From positions 992,001 through 1,056,000 of the forward strand of contig NZ_CP159290.1 of the NCBI RefSeq assembly GCF_040448685.1: DNA of 64,000 bases, read 5' to 3'. Under the pieces are notes generated by a model. The model had not been told where the DNA came from. It saw nothing but the letters and a program-made list of their open reading frames with translations, and did not search any database. The translations under genes were made by a program, and so were the position numbers. This stretch comes from Cellulosimicrobium sp. ES-005 (GTDB taxonomy: Bacteria > Actinomycetota > Actinomycetes > Actinomycetales > Cellulomonadaceae). Positions 32,424 to 40,367 of the stretch are shown piece after piece. Each line of letters opens with the position of its first letter. Within the stretch, counting starts at the first letter, position 1.

Positions 32424-33811
32424 GCGGGCGGCTGCGCGTTCGCCGCGGCGGCGAGCTCGACGTCCAGGCCCTCGCGCCGCATGCGCACGTCGATGTAGAG
32501 CAGCGCCACGACGCTCCCCAGGAACAGCGTCATGACGATCGTCGAGAGCGCGACGCCGAGCGCCAGCAGGGCGTTCGCGACGAAGCCCTGGCCGGCGGCG
32601 AGGAGGAACGTGCTGACGATGCTGAACGGCGAGACGACGATCTGCACGACGACGTACATCGCGACGTAGGCGAGCAGGTAGATGCCGAACAGGCGCCAGA
32701 AGCTGCCGCGCGTCAGGAGCCACGAGCGCCGGACCGTCGCCCAGAACGGCTGGCCCTCGAGCGCGAGCGCCGGCGGGACGAGCCCGGTGCGCGTGCCCAC
32801 CCAGACGGCCAGCACCAGGAGACCCGGGAGGGCGACGACGAGCAGGACCACCCCGAGCCCGGTCGTGGCGGCGAAGCCGAGGGCGACGAGGAGCACGACC
32901 AGCGCGACGGCGACCGCCCACGCGAGGCCCAGCAGGAGCGAGAAGCCGATGAGGAACCACGCGCGGCGGCCCACCTGGGCCCAGACCTCCCCGATCGTGG
33001 CCTTGCGCCCGATGACGGACTGCCCGATGGAGACCGTGAGCAGCCCGCTGACGATGGGGGTCGCGAGGCTCGTCGTGAGCCCGGTCCCGAGCGTGCTCGA
33101 GTAGAGCATCGCGAAGTCGTTCTCCATCCCGCCGAGCCCGGACTCGCTGGGCAGGGAGAGGAAGAGGTCCGCGAAGTAGCCGGAGAACGCCCATCCGAGC
33201 AGCGCCCCGATGACGGTCGCGACGACGACGACGAGCGTGCTCATGCCGAGCATGACGCGCGGGTTGTGGCGGATGGCGCCGAACGCGCCGTCGAAGATCT
33301 CGCCGAGCGACAGCGGACGCAGCGGGACGATCCCCGGCTTCGCGGCGGGCGGCACGTAGGGCGCGCCCGCGAACCCGGCGGGCGGGCCGTAGCCGGGGGC
33401 GCCGTACTGCTGCTGGCCGTACTGGCCCTGTCCGTACTGCCCCTGTCCGTACTGGCCCTGCCCGTAGCCCGGCTGTCCGTACCCGCCCGGAGCCTGCGGC
33501 GCGGACTGGCCGTACTGCGGCTGCCCGGAGGCCGGCTGCCCCCACCCGCCGGGTGCGGCGGGCGCGGGCGGCTGGTCCGCCGTCGGGACCTGGCCGGGCC
33601 CGTACCCGGGGGCGTACTGGCCGTACTGGGGCTGCGGCGGCTGCGGGGCGGTGCTGCCCGGCGCACCGTAGCCGGGTGCGCCGTACGCGGGGGCTCCCCA
33701 GCCGCCGGCGTCGTCGCCCGGGGTGGGGCCGACGGGCGTCGTCGGACCGGGTGCCGCCGTCGGGTCGGGCGTGGCACCGTCCGGCGTGCCGGAGGTGTCG
33801 GGTGTGCTCAT
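32420..33811 (-). CDS. Membrane protein with YGQ-rich N-terminus, glycerophosphodiester-phosphodiesterase-type membrane domain
   Basis: A 463-residue protein. Residues 1-150 are low complexity, with GYGAPG, YGQ and GQ repeats including four near-tandem GQYGQ units. About residue 165 starts the domain PLRPLSLGEIFDGAFGAIRHNPRVMLGMSTLVV, common in actinobacterial proteins annotated as GDPD membrane domain or glycerophosphoryl diester phosphodiesterase membrane domain; about six helices follow. No catalytic residues are seen. It is first in the operon leading to DUF4129, DUF4350, MoxR and DUF58. ATG 33811 starts the Ser/Thr/Pro-rich tail. Confidence 0.8.
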   Translation of the reverse strand: MSTPDTSGTPDGATPDPTAAPGPTTPVGPTPGDDAGGWGAPAYGAPGYGAPGSTAPQPPQPQYGQYAPGYGPGQVPTADQPPAPAAPGGWGQPASGQPQYGQSAPQAPGGYGQPGYGQGQYGQGQYGQGQYGQQQYGAPGYGPPAGFAGAPYVPPAAKPGIVPLRPLSLGEIFDGAFGAIRHNPRVMLGMSTLVVVVATVIGALLGWAFSGYFADLFLSLPSESGLGGMENDFAMLYSSTLGTGLTTSLATPIVSGLLTVSIGQSVIGRKATIGEVWAQVGRRAWFLIGFSLLLGLAWAVAVALVVLLVALGFAATTGLGVVLLVVALPGLLVLAVWVGTRTGLVPPALALEGQPFWATVRRSWLLTRGSFWRLFGIYLLAYVAMYVVVQIVVSPFSIVSTFLLAAGQGFVANALLALGVALSTIVMTLFLGSVVALLYIDVRMRREGLDVELAAAANAQPPA

Positions 33812-33887
33812 GTGCTCGTGGTCCCCCGGGTCGGCTCGGGCGTCGGTCCAGGCCGCCGTGCGAGGATCGGGCGACGGCGGCGAGGCC

Positions 33888-33893
33888 ACCCTA
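33888..33893 (-). promoter_or_regulatory. -10 box for the membrane-protein to DUF58 operon
   Basis: TAGGGT on the minus strand in CTAGTAC context, about 77 nt before ATG 33811. It heads a five-gene operon in which stop and start codons overlap or nearly touch. Confidence 0.45.
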
Positions 33894-34039
33894 GTACGCG
33901 GCCCTGCACCACGGCGGTCCCGGCCCGCCGCGTCCCACCGGCACGCGGGGCTGCACGACGGGTCGGCACGAGGTGGCGGCGGGTCGGGTTCACCCGCGCC
34001 GGGGGCGCCGGGCCGCTCCGAGCCGCGGCCCGTCGATGG

Positions 34040-34045
34040 CAAGAT
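34040..34045 (+). promoter_or_regulatory. -10 box of leaderless mtrA promoter
   Basis: CAAGAT ends 6 nt before ATG 34052 and is preceded by TGG. Confidence 0.4.
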
Positions 34046-34051
34046 GTCCGC

Positions 34052-34735
34052 ATGAAGGTTCGTGTGCTCGTGGTCGACGACGACACCGCTCTGGCCGAGA
34101 TGATCGGGATCGTCCTGCGCTCCGAGGGATTCGAGCCCGTCTTCTGCGCCGACGGCGACCTCGCGCTCGAGACGTTCCGCAGCACCCAGCCGGACCTCGT
34201 GCTCCTCGACCTCATGCTCCCGGGCAAGGACGGCACCGAGGTGTGCCGCCTCATCCGCGCCGAGTCGGGCGTGCCCGTCATCATGCTCACCGCGAAGAGC
34301 GACACGGTCGACGTCGTGCTCGGTCTCGAGTCGGGCGCCGACGACTACATCTCCAAGCCGTTCAAGCCCAAGGAGCTCGTGGCCCGCATCCGCGCGCGCC
34401 TGCGCCGCACGGAGGAGCCGGCCCCCGAGCACCTGTCGATCGGCGACGTCGAGATCGACGTGACGGGCCACCGCGTCTCGCGCGGCGGCGAGCAGGTCTC
34501 GCTGACCCCGCTCGAGTTCGACCTCCTCGTCGCGCTCGCGCGCAAGCCGTGGCAGGTCTTCACGCGCGAGGTGCTCCTCGAGAAGGTCTGGGGCTACCGG
34601 CACGCCGCGGACACGCGCCTCGTCAACGTCCACGTGCAGCGCCTGCGCTCGAAGATCGAGCACGACCCGGAGAACCCGGAGATCGTGCTGACCGTCCGCG
34701 GCGTCGGGTACAAGGCGGGCGCGACCCGCACGTGA
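34052..34735 (+). CDS. mtrA: Two-component response regulator MtrA
   Basis: A 227-residue OmpR-type regulator. The receiver begins MKVRVLVVDDDTALAEMIGIVL, the phosphoacceptor is Asp53 in LVLLDLMLPGKDG, and Lys102 follows in ADDYISKPFKPKELVARI. The winged helix contains SLTPLEFDLLVALARKPWQVFTREVLLEKVWGYRH and ends TVRGVGYKAG. It is nearly identical in these blocks to mycobacterial MtrA, which coordinates cell-wall turnover, division and replication. The gene overlaps mtrB by GTGA. It is divergent from the DUF58 operon. Confidence 0.97.
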   Translation: MKVRVLVVDDDTALAEMIGIVLRSEGFEPVFCADGDLALETFRSTQPDLVLLDLMLPGKDGTEVCRLIRAESGVPVIMLTAKSDTVDVVLGLESGADDYISKPFKPKELVARIRARLRRTEEPAPEHLSIGDVEIDVTGHRVSRGGEQVSLTPLEFDLLVALARKPWQVFTREVLLEKVWGYRHAADTRLVNVHVQRLRSKIEHDPENPEIVLTVRGVGYKAGATRT

Positions 34736-36567
34736 GCGCGACGGCCGGCTCCACCGACGGGCGCTGGCGGGGGCTCTGGCGCCGGGTCCGACGCCGCGCG
34801 CGCGCCACGGCCCGCCGCGTCGTGTGGCGCTGGCGCTCCTCGATGCAGCTCCGCGTCGTCACGTCCGCGCTCGTCGTGGGCGTCCTCACCGTCGGCGCGC
34901 TGGGCGCGTACCTCACCGACGCGATGCGCGACGGGCTCTACGAGCGGCGCGCGGACGAGGTCGACCTGGAGAGCGCGCAGTCGACGCAGCAGGCGCGCAA
35001 CACGCTCGACGCGTCGCCCGCGGCGAACGCGACCGAGGCGCAGTCGCTGCTGTTCGACCTGTTCTCGATGCTGCAGAGCACGGGCTCGTCGCGCGACGTC
35101 TTCCTGTGGCAGGCCGGCGGGTCGAGCACCGTCGGGTTCCTCGACCTGTCGACGAACCCGCAGCTCACCGACCTCGTCACGCCCGAGATGCGCGCGGCCA
35201 CGGTCTCCGCGGACGGCGAGCAGTACCTCCAGTCGGTCGCCATCCCGGTCGACCCGGCGGACCCGGACTCGCCGGTCGTGCCGGGCATCGTCGTCGGCTC
35301 GACGGTCGAGGTGCCCGTCGCCGGGACCTGGGAGCTCTACTACCTCTACGACCTGAGGGCGGACCAGGAGACGCTGCGCTTCCTGCAGTCGGTCCTGCTC
35401 GTCGGTGCGCTCGTGCTGCTCGCCCTGCTCGTTGGCATCACCGCGCTCGTCACGCGCCAGGCCGTCCTGCCCGTGCGGCAGGCGGCGACCGTCGCGGAGC
35501 GCCTCGCCGACGGTCGCCTCGACGAGCGGCTCCCGGTCAAGGGGCACGACGAGATGGCGTCGCTCGCGCACTCGTTCAACGAGATGGCGCAGGGGCTGCA
35601 GGAGCAGATCGGGCGCATGGAGGAGCTGTCGATGCTCCAGCGCCGGTTCGTCTCCGACGTCTCCCACGAGCTGCGGACGCCGCTCACGACGATCCGGATG
35701 GCGTCCGAGGTGCTGTACTCCTCGCGCGAGGACTTCGACCCCGTCTCGAGGCGCTCGACCGAGCTGCTGCAGGCCCAGCTCGACCGGTTCGAGGACCTCC
35801 TCGCGGACCTGCTCGAGATCAGCCGGTTCGACGCGGGCGCCGCGGTCCTGGACGCCGAGCGGCGCGACCTGCGCGACGTCGTCAACGCCGCCGTCGACCA
35901 CGCCGCCCCGCTCGCCGAGCGCAAGGGCGTGTGGCTGTCCGTCCACCTCGGGGACGAGCCGGTCACGGCCGACATCGACCCGCGTCGCGTCGAGCGCATC
36001 GTCCGCAACCTGGTCGTCAACGCGATCGAGCACGCCGAGGAACGGCCCGTCGAGATCACGGTCGAGGGCGACGGGCACGCCGTCGCGATCGCGGTGCGCG
36101 ACCACGGCGTCGGCATGACCCCGGACGAGGTCCAGCACGTGTTCGACCGCTTCTGGCGCGCGGACCCGGCCCGCGCCCGCACGACCGGCGGGACGGGCCT
36201 CGGCCTCGCGATCTCGCTCGAGGACGCGCACCTGCACGGCGGCTGGCTCGAGGCGTGGGGTCGTCCCGGCCGCGGCGCGAGCTTCCGGCTCACGCTGCCT
36301 CGGCGCGCGGGCATCCGGCTCCAGTCCTCGCCGCTGCCGCTCGTCGCCGAGGCCGCCGTCGGCCGCGGTCTCCCCGCCGAGTGGAGCGCGACGACCCCGG
36401 TCGTCGAGGACGTCGAGGGGACGGCGGGTCCTGCCGACCTCCCGTCGGTCACGGGCGGCATCCCCGTCGTCCTGCCGCGCGACCATGCCGGGCACCCCGG
36501 CCGAGGGGCCGAGCCCGGGACCGGCGACGAGCACCTGATCGGCGACGACGTGCGGGAGGCGCGATGA
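34732..36567 (+). CDS. mtrB: Two-component sensor histidine kinase MtrB
   Basis: A 611-residue membrane kinase partner of MtrA. TM1 is about 41-63, an extracytoplasmic loop of about 150 residues follows, TM2 is about 219-241, then a HAMP domain (RQAVLPVRQAATVAERLADGRLDERLPVKGHDEMASL), the HisKA helix RRFVSDVSHELRTPLTTIRM with His312, and the ATPase domain with RIVRNLVVNAIEHAEERP and GGTGLGLAISLEDAHLHGG. The C-terminal 80 residues are Pro/Gly-rich and variable. GTG 34732 overlaps mtrA; the stop overlaps lpqB by ATGA. Confidence 0.97.
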   Translation: MSATAGSTDGRWRGLWRRVRRRARATARRVVWRWRSSMQLRVVTSALVVGVLTVGALGAYLTDAMRDGLYERRADEVDLESAQSTQQARNTLDASPAANATEAQSLLFDLFSMLQSTGSSRDVFLWQAGGSSTVGFLDLSTNPQLTDLVTPEMRAATVSADGEQYLQSVAIPVDPADPDSPVVPGIVVGSTVEVPVAGTWELYYLYDLRADQETLRFLQSVLLVGALVLLALLVGITALVTRQAVLPVRQAATVAERLADGRLDERLPVKGHDEMASLAHSFNEMAQGLQEQIGRMEELSMLQRRFVSDVSHELRTPLTTIRMASEVLYSSREDFDPVSRRSTELLQAQLDRFEDLLADLLEISRFDAGAAVLDAERRDLRDVVNAAVDHAAPLAERKGVWLSVHLGDEPVTADIDPRRVERIVRNLVVNAIEHAEERPVEITVEGDGHAVAIAVRDHGVGMTPDEVQHVFDRFWRADPARARTTGGTGLGLAISLEDAHLHGGWLEAWGRPGRGASFRLTLPRRAGIRLQSSPLPLVAEAAVGRGLPAEWSATTPVVEDVEGTAGPADLPSVTGGIPVVLPRDHAGHPGRGAEPGTGDEHLIGDDVREAR

Positions 36568-38309
36568 CCACCACCGGGACCCTGCGCGGTCGAACCCTGC
36601 GTCGGCGGGCCGGGCACGCGCTCGCCGCCGGGCTCGCGACGGCGCTGGTCGCCGCGCTCGGCGCGTGCGCCTCCATCCCGACCTCCGGGCCCGTCACCGA
36701 GGGGCAGGCCACCCCCGAGGACCCGGGCCAGCCGTTCGTCAGCGCCGCGGCCCCGATCCGGGACGCGTCGCCGACCCAGATCGTCCAGGGGTTCCTCGCG
36801 GCGCAGGCCCAGGGCGCGCGGAGCTCGTTCGACGTCGCCTCGGAGTTCCTCACGGCCGAGGTGCAGGAGGAGTGGTCGCCGCTCGCGCAGGTCGCGATCC
36901 TCGCGGGAGAGCCGGAGCTCGTCGTGGACGAGTCGACGCTCGAGGACGGGGTCACGACGGTCCGCACGACCGCGGAGCTCACCGGCACCGTCGACGAGCA
37001 CGGCGTCTACACCGAGCAGGCCCCCGGGCAGACGATCGAGATCTCCTACGGGCTCGTGCGCGACGACGACGACCAGTGGCGCATCGACGCCGTCGACGAC
37101 GGCCTGACGATCACCGAGGCGAACTTCGCGCAGACGTACAAGCAGGTCAACCTCTACTTCCCGACGGTCGACCGCGCCTACCTCGTGCCCGACGCGCGCT
37201 GGTTCCCGAGCCGCAACTGGCAGGCGCTCGCGGTGCGCGAGACGCTGAACGGTCCCTCGGAGTGGCTCGCGGGCTCCGTGGCGACCGTCGCCCCCGAGGG
37301 CACCGCGCTGAGCATCGACTCGGTCCCGCCGGGCGAGGGCGCCGTCATCGTGCCGCTCAACGAGCCCGTGACGGAGGCGCCGCCCGCTGACCGCGCCCTC
37401 CTCCTCGCCCAGCTCCAGGCGTCCCTCGGAGGACGCGTCGAGATCACGATCGGGGTGGGCGGGTCCACCCTCTCCGCGGACGAGGTCCCGACCATCGGCG
37501 TCGCGACCACGCCCGACGATCCCGTCGTCCTGTCCGGGGACCAGATCATGAGCCTCGAGGGGCGCACGACCAAGGCGGTCGCGTCCGCCGCGCCGCTCAC
37601 CGGGCTCCAGCCCACGGCCCTCGCCTTCCGCGGACGGTCCTCCGACGCGACGTACGTGGTCCGCGACGGGGGCGGCCGCATCGTCACGGCGCCCACCGCG
37701 GAGTCCGGGCCGACGACGCTGCTCACGGGGTCGAACATCCTCGCGCCGTCGATCGACCGCTTCCAGTACCTGTGGAGCGGGCCGCAGGTGCAGGCGGGCA
37801 CGCTCCAGGTCGTCGACCTCCGCGGGGCGGGGTCCGACGCGGCGGTCTCCACCGTCGCGGCACCCTGGCTCGAGGGCCGCACGATCATGTCGGTGCGCGT
37901 GGCGCCGGACGGCGCGCGGGTCGCCGTCGTGAGCGACGCCGGGAGCGGGGCGCAGATCCAGGTCGCCGGCATCGTCCGCGACGAGGCAGGTCGCCCGACC
38001 CAGCTCTCGGAGCCGGTCCGCGTGGGGCAACCGGTGGTCGCCGCCACCCAGGTCACGTGGGTGGACCGGGCCCTGCTGGGGGTGCTCGGCCGCACCGTCG
38101 GGACGGCGGACCCCGTCGTGCAGCGCGTCCCCGTCGGTGGGCCGACGATGGCCTCGTCGCCGGTCGAGGACGCCGTGTCCCTCGCCTCGGCGACGGGCAT
38201 CGCCACGACCCTCGTCGGGACCAGCGACAGCAGCCTCTACGCGGCGGGCACCTCGACGCTCTGGACGAAGGTCGCGACCGAGGTGCGCCTGCCCACCTAC
38301 CCCGGCTGA
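36564..38309 (+). CDS. lpqB: Lipoprotein LpqB
   Basis: A 581-residue lipoprotein that modulates MtrB in relatives. It has an Arg-rich start, a hydrophobic stretch and the lipobox ALGAC, after which mature protein starts CASIPTSGPV. DASPTQIVQGFLAAQAQG and the next 100 residues form the LpqB N-terminal domain; a GerMN domain follows near 200-300 (RNWQALAVRETLNGPSEWL), and the second half is a beta-propeller-like LpqB domain. It is the third gene of the conserved mtrA-mtrB-lpqB operon with 4-nt overlap. Confidence 0.95.
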   Translation: MTTTGTLRGRTLRRRAGHALAAGLATALVAALGACASIPTSGPVTEGQATPEDPGQPFVSAAAPIRDASPTQIVQGFLAAQAQGARSSFDVASEFLTAEVQEEWSPLAQVAILAGEPELVVDESTLEDGVTTVRTTAELTGTVDEHGVYTEQAPGQTIEISYGLVRDDDDQWRIDAVDDGLTITEANFAQTYKQVNLYFPTVDRAYLVPDARWFPSRNWQALAVRETLNGPSEWLAGSVATVAPEGTALSIDSVPPGEGAVIVPLNEPVTEAPPADRALLLAQLQASLGGRVEITIGVGGSTLSADEVPTIGVATTPDDPVVLSGDQIMSLEGRTTKAVASAAPLTGLQPTALAFRGRSSDATYVVRDGGGRIVTAPTAESGPTTLLTGSNILAPSIDRFQYLWSGPQVQAGTLQVVDLRGAGSDAAVSTVAAPWLEGRTIMSVRVAPDGARVAVVSDAGSGAQIQVAGIVRDEAGRPTQLSEPVRVGQPVVAATQVTWVDRALLGVLGRTVGTADPVVQRVPVGGPTMASSPVEDAVSLASATGIATTLVGTSDSSLYAAGTSTLWTKVATEVRLPTYPG

Positions 38310-38400
38310 CCGGGGCCTCGTCTCGCCCTCGTCGGGGCCTGACCACAGGCCCTGGCCCCAGGACCCGACGCCGGGCGCCGGTCCGGGGCGCGGGCCGTCG

Positions 38401-38413
38401 TCGTCCACAGGGC
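38401..38413 (+). promoter_or_regulatory. TCGTCCACAGGGC motif before comFC
   Basis: An exact copy of this 13-mer, with GCCG two nt further on, is found at 47679-47691 before the SAF/CpaB-like gene. Its role is unknown. Confidence 0.35.
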
Positions 38414-38460
38414 TCGCCGCCGCACCCGCGCGCAGGCCGCGCCCCGGGCATGCTCGTCCG

Positions 38461-39309
38461 GTGCTCCTCCGTGCTCTCGACGACGTCACGCGCCTCGTGC
38501 TGCCGGTCGCGTGCCCGGGGTGCGACCGTCCCGACGTGCGGTGGTGCCGCGACTGCCTCGCGCCGCTGGGCGCACCGCTGCGGCGCCGCGAGCAGGCGGC
38601 TCCCCGCCTCGACCGGCTCGACGGCGTCGCGCCCCTTCCCGTCTGGGCCCCGGCGCACTACGCCGGCCCGGTGCGCGGCGTGGTCGTCGCCTGGAAGGAC
38701 CGCGGGCGGGCCGACCTCGACCGCCCGCTGGGAGCCGTCGCCGGACGGGCGGGTGCCGACCTGGGCCAGGCCCTCGGCGCCCGTCCCGGCGCCCCGGCGG
38801 GGCCGGTCCTCGTCGTGCCCGCGCCGACGTCCGCCGCCGCGCGCCGGGCCCGCGGGCGCGACCCCGTCGTCGTGCTCGCGCGGGCGGTCGCCGCGGGTCT
38901 CGCCACCGCGGGGACGCCGGCGCGGGCCGTGCCCCTGCTGACCCAGCGGGGACCGGTCCGCGACCAGGTCGGGCTCGGCGCGCGGGCGCGCGGTGCCCGC
39001 CTCGGGGCGGTCCGCCTCGCGGCGGGACCCGTGACCGGGCGGCGGGCGCGGGCGGTCGTCCAGGAACGGTTCGCGTGCCTCCTCGTCGACGACGTCCTCA
39101 CCACCGGGGCCACCCTCGCCGCGTGCGAGACCGCCCTCTCCCGCGCCGGGATGCCCGTGCTGGGAGCCTTCGTGCTGGCCGCGACGCCCGCGCCGTCGAC
39201 GCGTCGCCGGGCGCCGGGGGAGGCGGGTGGCGCCCGTCGGACGGGCGGGGCCGAAGGTCCTCCGGTTCACCTCCCGTTGGTGCTGCCGACACCCCGGGGC
39301 GCGGGTTAG
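38461..39309 (+). CDS. ComFC-type phosphoribosyltransferase family protein
   Basis: A 282-residue protein. The N-terminal zinc-finger has C-P-G-C (18, 21) and C-R-D-C (29, 32). The phosphoribosyltransferase domain ends in CLLVDDVLTTGATLAACETAL, the PRPP-binding signature. Homologues (ComFC, GntX, Rv3242c) take part in DNA uptake or nucleic-acid metabolism; the exact reaction is unsettled. GTG 38461 begins at the conserved LLRALDDVTRLVLPVAC. The gene sits between lpqB and hpf, the order seen in M. tuberculosis. The tail after residue 245 is Arg/Gly/Pro-rich. Confidence 0.88.
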   Translation: MLLRALDDVTRLVLPVACPGCDRPDVRWCRDCLAPLGAPLRRREQAAPRLDRLDGVAPLPVWAPAHYAGPVRGVVVAWKDRGRADLDRPLGAVAGRAGADLGQALGARPGAPAGPVLVVPAPTSAAARRARGRDPVVVLARAVAAGLATAGTPARAVPLLTQRGPVRDQVGLGARARGARLGAVRLAAGPVTGRRARAVVQERFACLLVDDVLTTGATLAACETALSRAGMPVLGAFVLAATPAPSTRRRAPGEAGGARRTGGAEGPPVHLPLVLPTPRGAG

Positions 39310-39312
39310 TCT
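39307..39312 (+). promoter_or_regulatory. -10 box of the hpf promoter
   Basis: TAGTCT overlaps the comFC stop codon (TAG 39307-39309). It predicts a transcript start near 39319 and an hpf leader of about 185 nt. Confidence 0.45.
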
Positions 39313-39384
39313 GAGGGCCAGTCGCCGCGGACGACGGAGGTGCAGGGCACGTCCGACGCCGCGCGAGCGTACCGAGCGCGCGGC

Positions 39385-39445
39385 CTCGCGCCGCAAGGAG
39401 GTGGTAGCCCACCGCACCCGGGAACGGGTGCTCCTACCGAATCCG
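39385..39445 (+). ncRNA. Structured hpf leader element (candidate cis-acting RNA)
   Basis: In the leader, a consensus Shine-Dalgarno AAGGAGGTGG lies at 39395-39404 without a gene behind it. It is followed by GCACCCGGGAACGGGTGC (39414-39431), a 7-bp stem with a GGAA loop, enclosed by GGTAG (39403-39407) and CTACC (39434-39438). Conserved RNA hairpins upstream of raiA/hpf have been reported in bacteria (raiA and raiA-hairpin motifs); whether this belongs to them cannot be decided here. It might control HPF synthesis by interaction with ribosomes (inference). Confidence 0.45.
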
Positions 39446-39503
39446 AACGAGGCGCTCGGACGCATCGAGCCGGGCGCCGCACAAGATCCTCGCGGAGGCT
39501 CAC

Positions 39504-40157
39504 ATGGAGATCGTCGTCGTCGGCAGGCACACGGAAGTGGCAGACCGCTTCCGCCGGCACGTGGAGGACAAGCTCGCCAAGGTCCAGCAGCTCGCGCCGA
39601 CGGCGCAGCGCGTGGACGTCGAGGTCACCCACGAGAACAACCCGAGGCTCTCCGGAGTTCGCGAACGCGTCGAGCTGACCGTGCGCGCCAAGGGACCCGT
39701 CGTCCGTGCCGAGGCTGCGGCGGACGACCGGTTCGGCGCCCTCGACCTCGCGATGGACAAGCTCGCCGAGCGCCTGCGCCGTGCCCGCGACCGTCGCAAG
39801 GACCACCGCAACCACACCGTCGTGCCGCCCGTCGACGTGCGCCCCTACGACCCGGCCACGCACGCCGCACCCCCGCCGCCGGCGCCGACCGCGCCCACCG
39901 CGCCCGGGGAGGCCGTCGAGACCACCCTCGGCGACTCGCCCGTCGTCATCCGGCAGAAGCTGCACTCCGCGGAACCCATGACCGTGGACGACGCGCTGTA
40001 CGAGATGGAGATGGTCGGCCACGACTTCTTCCTCTTCGTCGACGTGGAGACCTCGCGCCCGTCCGTCGCCTACCGGCGCCGCGGCTGGACGTACGGGGTC
40101 GTCGCGCTCGACACGTCCTGCGACTGCGCCGACGCCGCGGTCGAGAAGACCGCCTGA
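39504..40157 (+). CDS. hpf: Ribosome hibernation promoting factor, long form
   Basis: A 217-residue protein. The N-terminal S30AE domain (1-100) starts MEIVVVGRHTEVADRFRRHVEDKL and ends with the basic segment LRRARDRRKDHRNH. A Pro/Ala linker leads to the C-terminal dimerisation domain (EPMTVDDALYEMEMVGHDFFLFVDVETSRPSVAYRRRGWTYGVV in two blocks), which is the mark of long HPF that pairs 70S ribosomes into 100S dimers. ATG 39504 has GCGGAGG 5 nt upstream. It is preceded by a structured leader and followed by a strong terminator. Confidence 0.95.
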   Translation: MEIVVVGRHTEVADRFRRHVEDKLAKVQQLAPTAQRVDVEVTHENNPRLSGVRERVELTVRAKGPVVRAEAAADDRFGALDLAMDKLAERLRRARDRRKDHRNHTVVPPVDVRPYDPATHAAPPPPAPTAPTAPGEAVETTLGDSPVVIRQKLHSAEPMTVDDALYEMEMVGHDFFLFVDVETSRPSVAYRRRGWTYGVVALDTSCDCADAAVEKTA

Positions 40158-40165
40158 CCCTCGCC

Positions 40166-40200
40166 GACGCGCCCGGACCCTCCTCGGGTCCGGGCGCGTC
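40166..40200 (+). terminator. 15-bp hairpin after hpf
   Basis: GACGCGCCCGGACCC and GGGTCCGGGCGCGTC are exact complements around TCCTC, starting 9 nt after the stop. Confidence 0.75.
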
Positions 40201-40367
40201 GCGCTGCCGGCCCGTCCCGTCCGCCGTCTCCGTCCCGCCACGACCGGGCCCTCCGGATCGGCCGAGCAGGTGGTCGTGGTGCGTCCGGTGACCGGGACGC
40301 GCCAGGACCGCCTGTTCGGCACGGGGCGGGTGTGGGTGGGGTTCGGCAGGATCGGGGGGTGGTCGTC

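Noticed and set aside
32264-34735. An 823-codon open frame that contains mtrA at its end
   Set aside because: Only the last 227 codons (mtrA) look like protein; the earlier part is antisense to the membrane-protein and DUF4129 genes and shows the Arg/Gly/Glu-rich composition of GC-rich shadow frames.
38390-38420. DnaA box at TCGTCCACAGG
   Set aside because: It resembles the TTGTCCACA box of GC-rich actinobacteria only partly, is single, and lies far from any origin genes.
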